From positions 310,001 through 374,000 of the forward strand of contig NZ_RJZE01000001.1 of assembly GCF_003986935.1 (NCBI RefSeq): a DNA stretch of 64,000 nucleotides, given 5' to 3'. Shown here piece after piece: positions 61,148 through 64,000 of this stretch (position 1 is the stretch's first letter; every line of letters starts with the position of its first letter). Below the pieces are notes generated by a model, which did no database searches, was not told the origin of the DNA, and saw only the letters and a list, made by a program, of their open reading frames with translations. The position numbers and the translations under genes are program-made. This DNA is from Paraburkholderia kururiensis JCM 10599 = LMG 19447 (lineage in GTDB: Bacteria > Pseudomonadota > Gammaproteobacteria > Burkholderiales > Burkholderiaceae).

Positions 61148-62743
61148 TCAGTGCCCACCCGCCCCGCCGGCGGCTTTCACCGGCGAGAAGAAGAACGACA
61201 GCGGCAGGCACAGCAGGCAGAACACGGCGAGCATCGCGAAGACGTCGAGGTACGCGAGGATCGTGGCCTGCGAAACGAACGTCTCGTAAAGGCGGCCCGT
61301 GGCGGTTTGCAGCGCCTGAGCAGGAGGCTGGCCCGTGAGGTCCGTGATCGTGTGGGCCGAGCGCTGCAGGGCGTCCTGGTAGTTCTGCGAGAACGGCGAG
61401 AGATGTTCAGAAAGATGCGCCATTCGCGCCTGCGCCCGCTCGCGGATCATTGCCGTGGAAAGCGAAATGCCGATGGACCCCGCCACGTTGCGGAACATGG
61501 TGAGCAGCGCGGAGGCGTCGTTGTTGAGTTCGCGCGGCACGGTCTGATACGCGAGCGTCGTGATGGGCACGAACAGAAAGCCGATGGCAATGGACTGCGC
61601 GCTGCGCATCTTCACGAGCGTGGCGTAGTCCACGTTCGGCACGAGCATGTGCGAATACGCGAGCGCCACCGTGAGCAACAGAAAGCCGGTTGCGATCAGC
61701 CAGCGCGTCTGGATGTGCGGCATGAGGCGGCTGATGATGGGTATCTCCATCGTGATGAGCAGCGCGCCCGGCGAGAGCACGAGGCCCGCAAGCGTGGCCG
61801 TGTAACCCAACTGCTGTTGCGCGAGTTGCGGCACCAGCACGGCGCTGCCGTAGAGCACCATGGCGAAAGCCGCAATCGTCGCGCAGCCCAGCGCGAAGTT
61901 GCGGTCGCGCAGGCAGGCCAGGTTCACCACCGGTTTCTTCGTGTACATGAGCCACGCCACCGCGCCCGCCATGCCGGCCGCCGCCAGCGCCGCGAAGATG
62001 CGAATGAACGGCGAACTGAACCAGTCGTCGTCTTCGCCGCGGTCCAGCATGACTTGCAGGCACCCCAAGCCAATCGCAATGAGCCCGATGCCGATGTAGT
62101 CGATGCTGAGCCGGCCGCTTGCGCGCCGCTCCCACGGCGGGTCTTCCACGAGTTGCATGACGCCGAGCGTCGTGAGAATGCCCACCGGCACGTTGAGCAG
62201 AAACACCCAGCGCCACGAGAAGTTGTCCGTAATCCAGCCGCCCAGCGTCGGCCCCAGCACCGGCGCGACGACGATGGCCACCGCCGAGATCGAGAACGCC
62301 CGCCCGCGTTTTTCGGGGGGAAACGTGTCGAGAATGATGGACTGCTGGTTCGGTTGTAGTCCGCCGCCGAAGAAGCCCTGCAAGACGCGAAAGACGATCA
62401 GCTGACCCAGGTTCGTCGCGATGCCGCACAGGAACGAGCACACCGTGAAGGCCGCAATGCAGATCAGGAAGTAGCGCTTTCTGCCGAGCAGCCGCGCAAA
62501 GAACGCCGAAATGGGCAGCACGATGCCGTTGGCGACGAGGTACGAGGTGAGCGTCCACGTGGCCTCGTCGTAGCTCGCCGACATCGTGCCCGCAATGTGC
62601 GGCAGCGCGACGTTCACGATGGTCGTGTCCAGCACCTCCATGAACGCCGCAAGCGTGACGACGATGGCGATCACCCACGGGTTCGCAGCGGGTCGCCATG
62701 CGTCGTGGCCCTGGTTTTGTCCAGGGTTGTGCTCGTCACTCAT
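61148..62743 (-). CDS. DHA2 family MFS efflux transporter (EmrB/QacA type)
   Basis: 531 residues with 14 membrane helices. DHA2 marks are LAAFMEVLDTTIVNVALPHIAGTM at the start, LLGRKRYFLICI, RVLQGFFGGGLQPNQQSIILDTFP, and the gate motif AIVVAPVLGPTLGGWITDNFSWRWVFLLNVPVG. It exports toxic compounds at the expense of the proton gradient. It is coupled to the NodT-type outer-membrane gene, but the usual EmrA adaptor gene is not in the operon. Confidence 0.94.
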   Translation of the reverse strand: MSDEHNPGQNQGHDAWRPAANPWVIAIVVTLAAFMEVLDTTIVNVALPHIAGTMSASYDEATWTLTSYLVANGIVLPISAFFARLLGRKRYFLICIAAFTVCSFLCGIATNLGQLIVFRVLQGFFGGGLQPNQQSIILDTFPPEKRGRAFSISAVAIVVAPVLGPTLGGWITDNFSWRWVFLLNVPVGILTTLGVMQLVEDPPWERRASGRLSIDYIGIGLIAIGLGCLQVMLDRGEDDDWFSSPFIRIFAALAAAGMAGAVAWLMYTKKPVVNLACLRDRNFALGCATIAAFAMVLYGSAVLVPQLAQQQLGYTATLAGLVLSPGALLITMEIPIISRLMPHIQTRWLIATGFLLLTVALAYSHMLVPNVDYATLVKMRSAQSIAIGFLFVPITTLAYQTVPRELNNDASALLTMFRNVAGSIGISLSTAMIRERAQARMAHLSEHLSPFSQNYQDALQRSAHTITDLTGQPPAQALQTATGRLYETFVSQATILAYLDVFAMLAVFCLLCLPLSFFFSPVKAAGGAGGH

Positions 62744-62775
62744 CCGCTCTAACTAGCGCGAGATCACAAGCCGCC

Positions 62776-62985
62776 TCAATGCGACTGGCTCGATCCGCCG
62801 TCGCGTTCGCCTTCAGAGGGGCGGACTTCGGAGAGATCGTCCTCGCGCACTTCGGCTTCGCGCACGTTCGTGCCTTCGTCGTCCGTTTCGGAGACGTCGG
62901 TCTTGAACGTGCCCGTGCCGGTCTGTTTGTCGGTGCCGGGTTGCAGCGGTGCGTTTTCGTCAGCTTTCGATTGGCGATTGGCCAT
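62776..62985 (-). CDS. Small acidic hydrophilic protein (69 aa)
   Basis: MANRQSKADENAPLQPGTDK followed by Glu/Asp/Thr/Arg-rich sequence (VSETDDEGTNVREAEVREDDLSEVRPSEGERDGG). No cysteine, membrane segment or known domain; probably disordered. GAAGGAG lies 7 bases before the ATG, which supports a real gene. The role is unknown, with stress-related hydrophilin-like proteins as an analogy only. Confidence 0.7.
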   Translation of the reverse strand: MANRQSKADENAPLQPGTDKQTGTGTFKTDVSETDDEGTNVREAEVREDDLSEVRPSEGERDGGSSQSH

Positions 62986-63035
62986 GACAGCGCTCCTTCA
63001 AATGAACGGGTCTACGAATGAAGCCCGACGTTGCA

Positions 63036-63860
63036 TCAGCAAGCGGCGCGCCCGGCTTCGTCGGGTTGCTTAGCCGAGCGCGCCGGGCTTGCCGCGATGC
63101 GTGCAACGAGCGGCAGATGGTCCGACGCAATGCGCGCGAGCGGGCTGGCATGCACGCGCACGTCGATGAGCCGTTCGCCCGGGTGCATCCAGATACGGTC
63201 CAGTGCGAACACGGGCCAACGCGCCGGAAACGTGCGCGGCGCGTGCGCGGCGCGGAAGTGCTCCACCAGCATGCGAAGCGCGCGGCCCCACACGAACCAT
63301 TCGTTGATGTCGCCCAGCAGGATGACGGGCAGGTCGGGGCGATCGAACACGGACAGCAGACGGTGGATCTGCGCGCGCCGCTCGCGCGCCGAGAGGCCCA
63401 GGTGCGTGGCCACCACGCGAAGCGTTTCGCCACGATGGCGCAGGTCCACATCAAGTGCGCCGCGCGGCTCGCGCTGCCCGAACGAGAGATCCAGCGTGCG
63501 TGCGGCGTGCACCGGCAGCCGCGAAAGCACGGCATTGCCGAAGCGGCGGCGCGGTGTGTCGAGCGTCGGCCCCTCCACCGCGTTGAGGCCCGTGGCGGCG
63601 CGCAATACGTCGAGCGCGTTCGGCGCCCTGGCGTCGCCGAGCGGCACTTCCTGCAGCGCGACGATGTCCGCGTCCAGTTCGCCGATCACAGCCGCGATGC
63701 GCTCGGCCGACTGCACGCGGTCCGCGCCGGTCGCGCCGTGGATGTTCCAGGTGGCGATGCGCAGTTCGGCGGCGCGTGCGTGGTCGTCGTTGCCCGCGAG
63801 CGAGGCGGGATCGTCGCGCATGGGTGCAGCGGGCGGGGTCGATTTCGTGCCGGCTTTCAT
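63036..63860 (-). CDS. Endonuclease/exonuclease/phosphatase (EEP) family protein
   Basis: 274 residues. EEP catalytic motifs are ATWNIHGATG, VALQEVPLG, ATHLGLSARERRAQ, GDINEW, and SDHLPLVARI. The family hydrolyses phosphodiester or phosphate-ester bonds in nucleic acids, phospholipids or inositol phosphates. E. coli ybhP, next to cardiolipin synthase ClsB and ybhN, is a related arrangement. The start ATG overlaps the stop of the upstream gene (ATGA). Confidence 0.9.
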   Translation of the reverse strand: MKAGTKSTPPAAPMRDDPASLAGNDDHARAAELRIATWNIHGATGADRVQSAERIAAVIGELDADIVALQEVPLGDARAPNALDVLRAATGLNAVEGPTLDTPRRRFGNAVLSRLPVHAARTLDLSFGQREPRGALDVDLRHRGETLRVVATHLGLSARERRAQIHRLLSVFDRPDLPVILLGDINEWFVWGRALRMLVEHFRAAHAPRTFPARWPVFALDRIWMHPGERLIDVRVHASPLARIASDHLPLVARIAASPARSAKQPDEAGRAAC

Positions 63861-64000
63861 CGGCCCCTCGTGAAGAAGCGCTGCAGCGCGAACGAAAGCG
63901 CCACCAGCACCACGCCTATGGCCGCGAGCAGCCCGATGGAGCCCGCGCTGGGATGCCGCACGGTGGCCACCAGCTGATGCGCGAACGAGGTTGCGAGCAC
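63857..64000 (-). CDS. C-terminal end of a membrane protein (partial)
   Basis: The last 47 codons of a gene that enters from the right edge, read directly: a hydrophobic helix (SIGLLAAIGVVLVALSFALQRFF) followed by TRGR and a stop. It ends in a coupled ATGA overlap with the EEP gene. By analogy with E. coli ybhP-clsB-ybhN it could belong to a phospholipid-related membrane protein, but the visible fragment is too short to tell. Confidence 0.65.
   Translation of the reverse strand: MLATSFAHQLVATVRHPSAGSIGLLAAIGVVLVALSFALQRFFTRGR

Noticed and set aside
1..64000. tRNA, rRNA, insertion sequences
   Set aside because: I saw no cloverleaf-like tRNA, no rRNA and no transposase or terminal inverted repeats. 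A dedicated search could still find a small RNA.

Overview
The window is GC-rich (by eye roughly two thirds G+C) and reads as a Burkholderiales replicon (Burkholderia, Paraburkholderia, Caballeronia or Trinickia type). It appears to hold the replication origin of a secondary chromosome or megaplasmid. The evidence is a ParA/ParB pair with three copies of the palindrome TTTATGCGCATAAA, a Rep_3-type initiator, an array of about 20 degenerate 17-bp iterons beside an AT-rich stretch, and a KfrA-like gene. The parS-like palindrome matches what I remember being reported for chromosome 2 of B. cenocepacia, so a chromosome-2-like 'chromid' is the favoured reading.

Layout. 1-7.6 kb: hybrid sensor kinase, stress-type protein, FMN reductase, a 49-residue secreted peptide gene under a 16-bp palindrome, an ECF sigma factor with a small zinc-finger anti-sigma partner, a DUF1272 protein and an ArsC-like reductase. 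7.6-16.7 kb: maintenance region, in order parS sites, parA, parB, convergent rep, iteron array, AT-rich segment with a large hairpin, kfrA-like gene with a zinc ribbon, a tyrosine-recombinase relative that has lost its catalytic residues, and a small gene behind a textbook LexA box. 16.8-22.8 kb: XRE-cupin regulator divergent from kbl-tdh (threonine to glycine), YceI protein, autoregulated TetR plus DUF1348 protein, outer-membrane barrel protein. 23-29.4 kb: AAHS transporter, then LysR, CoA-transferase, HMG-CoA-lyase-like and MFS genes, probably a small branched-dicarboxylate catabolic unit. 29.6-36.2 kb: a stress-flavoured block (lipoprotein, UdgX, DUF4142, lone receiver, Na+/H+ antiporter, PRC-barrel, DUF2795, Zn alcohol dehydrogenase). 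36.5-42.7 kb: an alternative haem-copper oxidase operon ending in a triheme cytochrome c. 42.7-52.3 kb (minus strand): eight tightly coupled glycan genes. 52.7-58.2 kb: TPP enzyme, a remarkable ABC exporter fused to a kinase-like ATPase and a receiver domain, and a DUF421 protein. 58.2-64 kb (minus): drug-efflux operon with a glycosyltransferase carrying a 9-bp coding repeat, a small acidic protein, an EEP-family phosphatase/nuclease and the end of a membrane protein.

The most striking non-genic signal is that single, well-conserved copies of the origin iteron lie well outside the origin (15,066; 24,372; 24,521; 29,383; 29,961; 30,065). All lie in intergenic DNA and all are inverted relative to the origin array. 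They look like Rep-binding control sites that could titrate or handcuff the initiator. Other points of interest are the ABC-receiver fusion, the oxidase subunit I with HPWVY in place of HPEVY, the dead recombinase and SOS-box gene by the origin, and well-formed operators in front of the TetR, XRE and small secreted protein genes.
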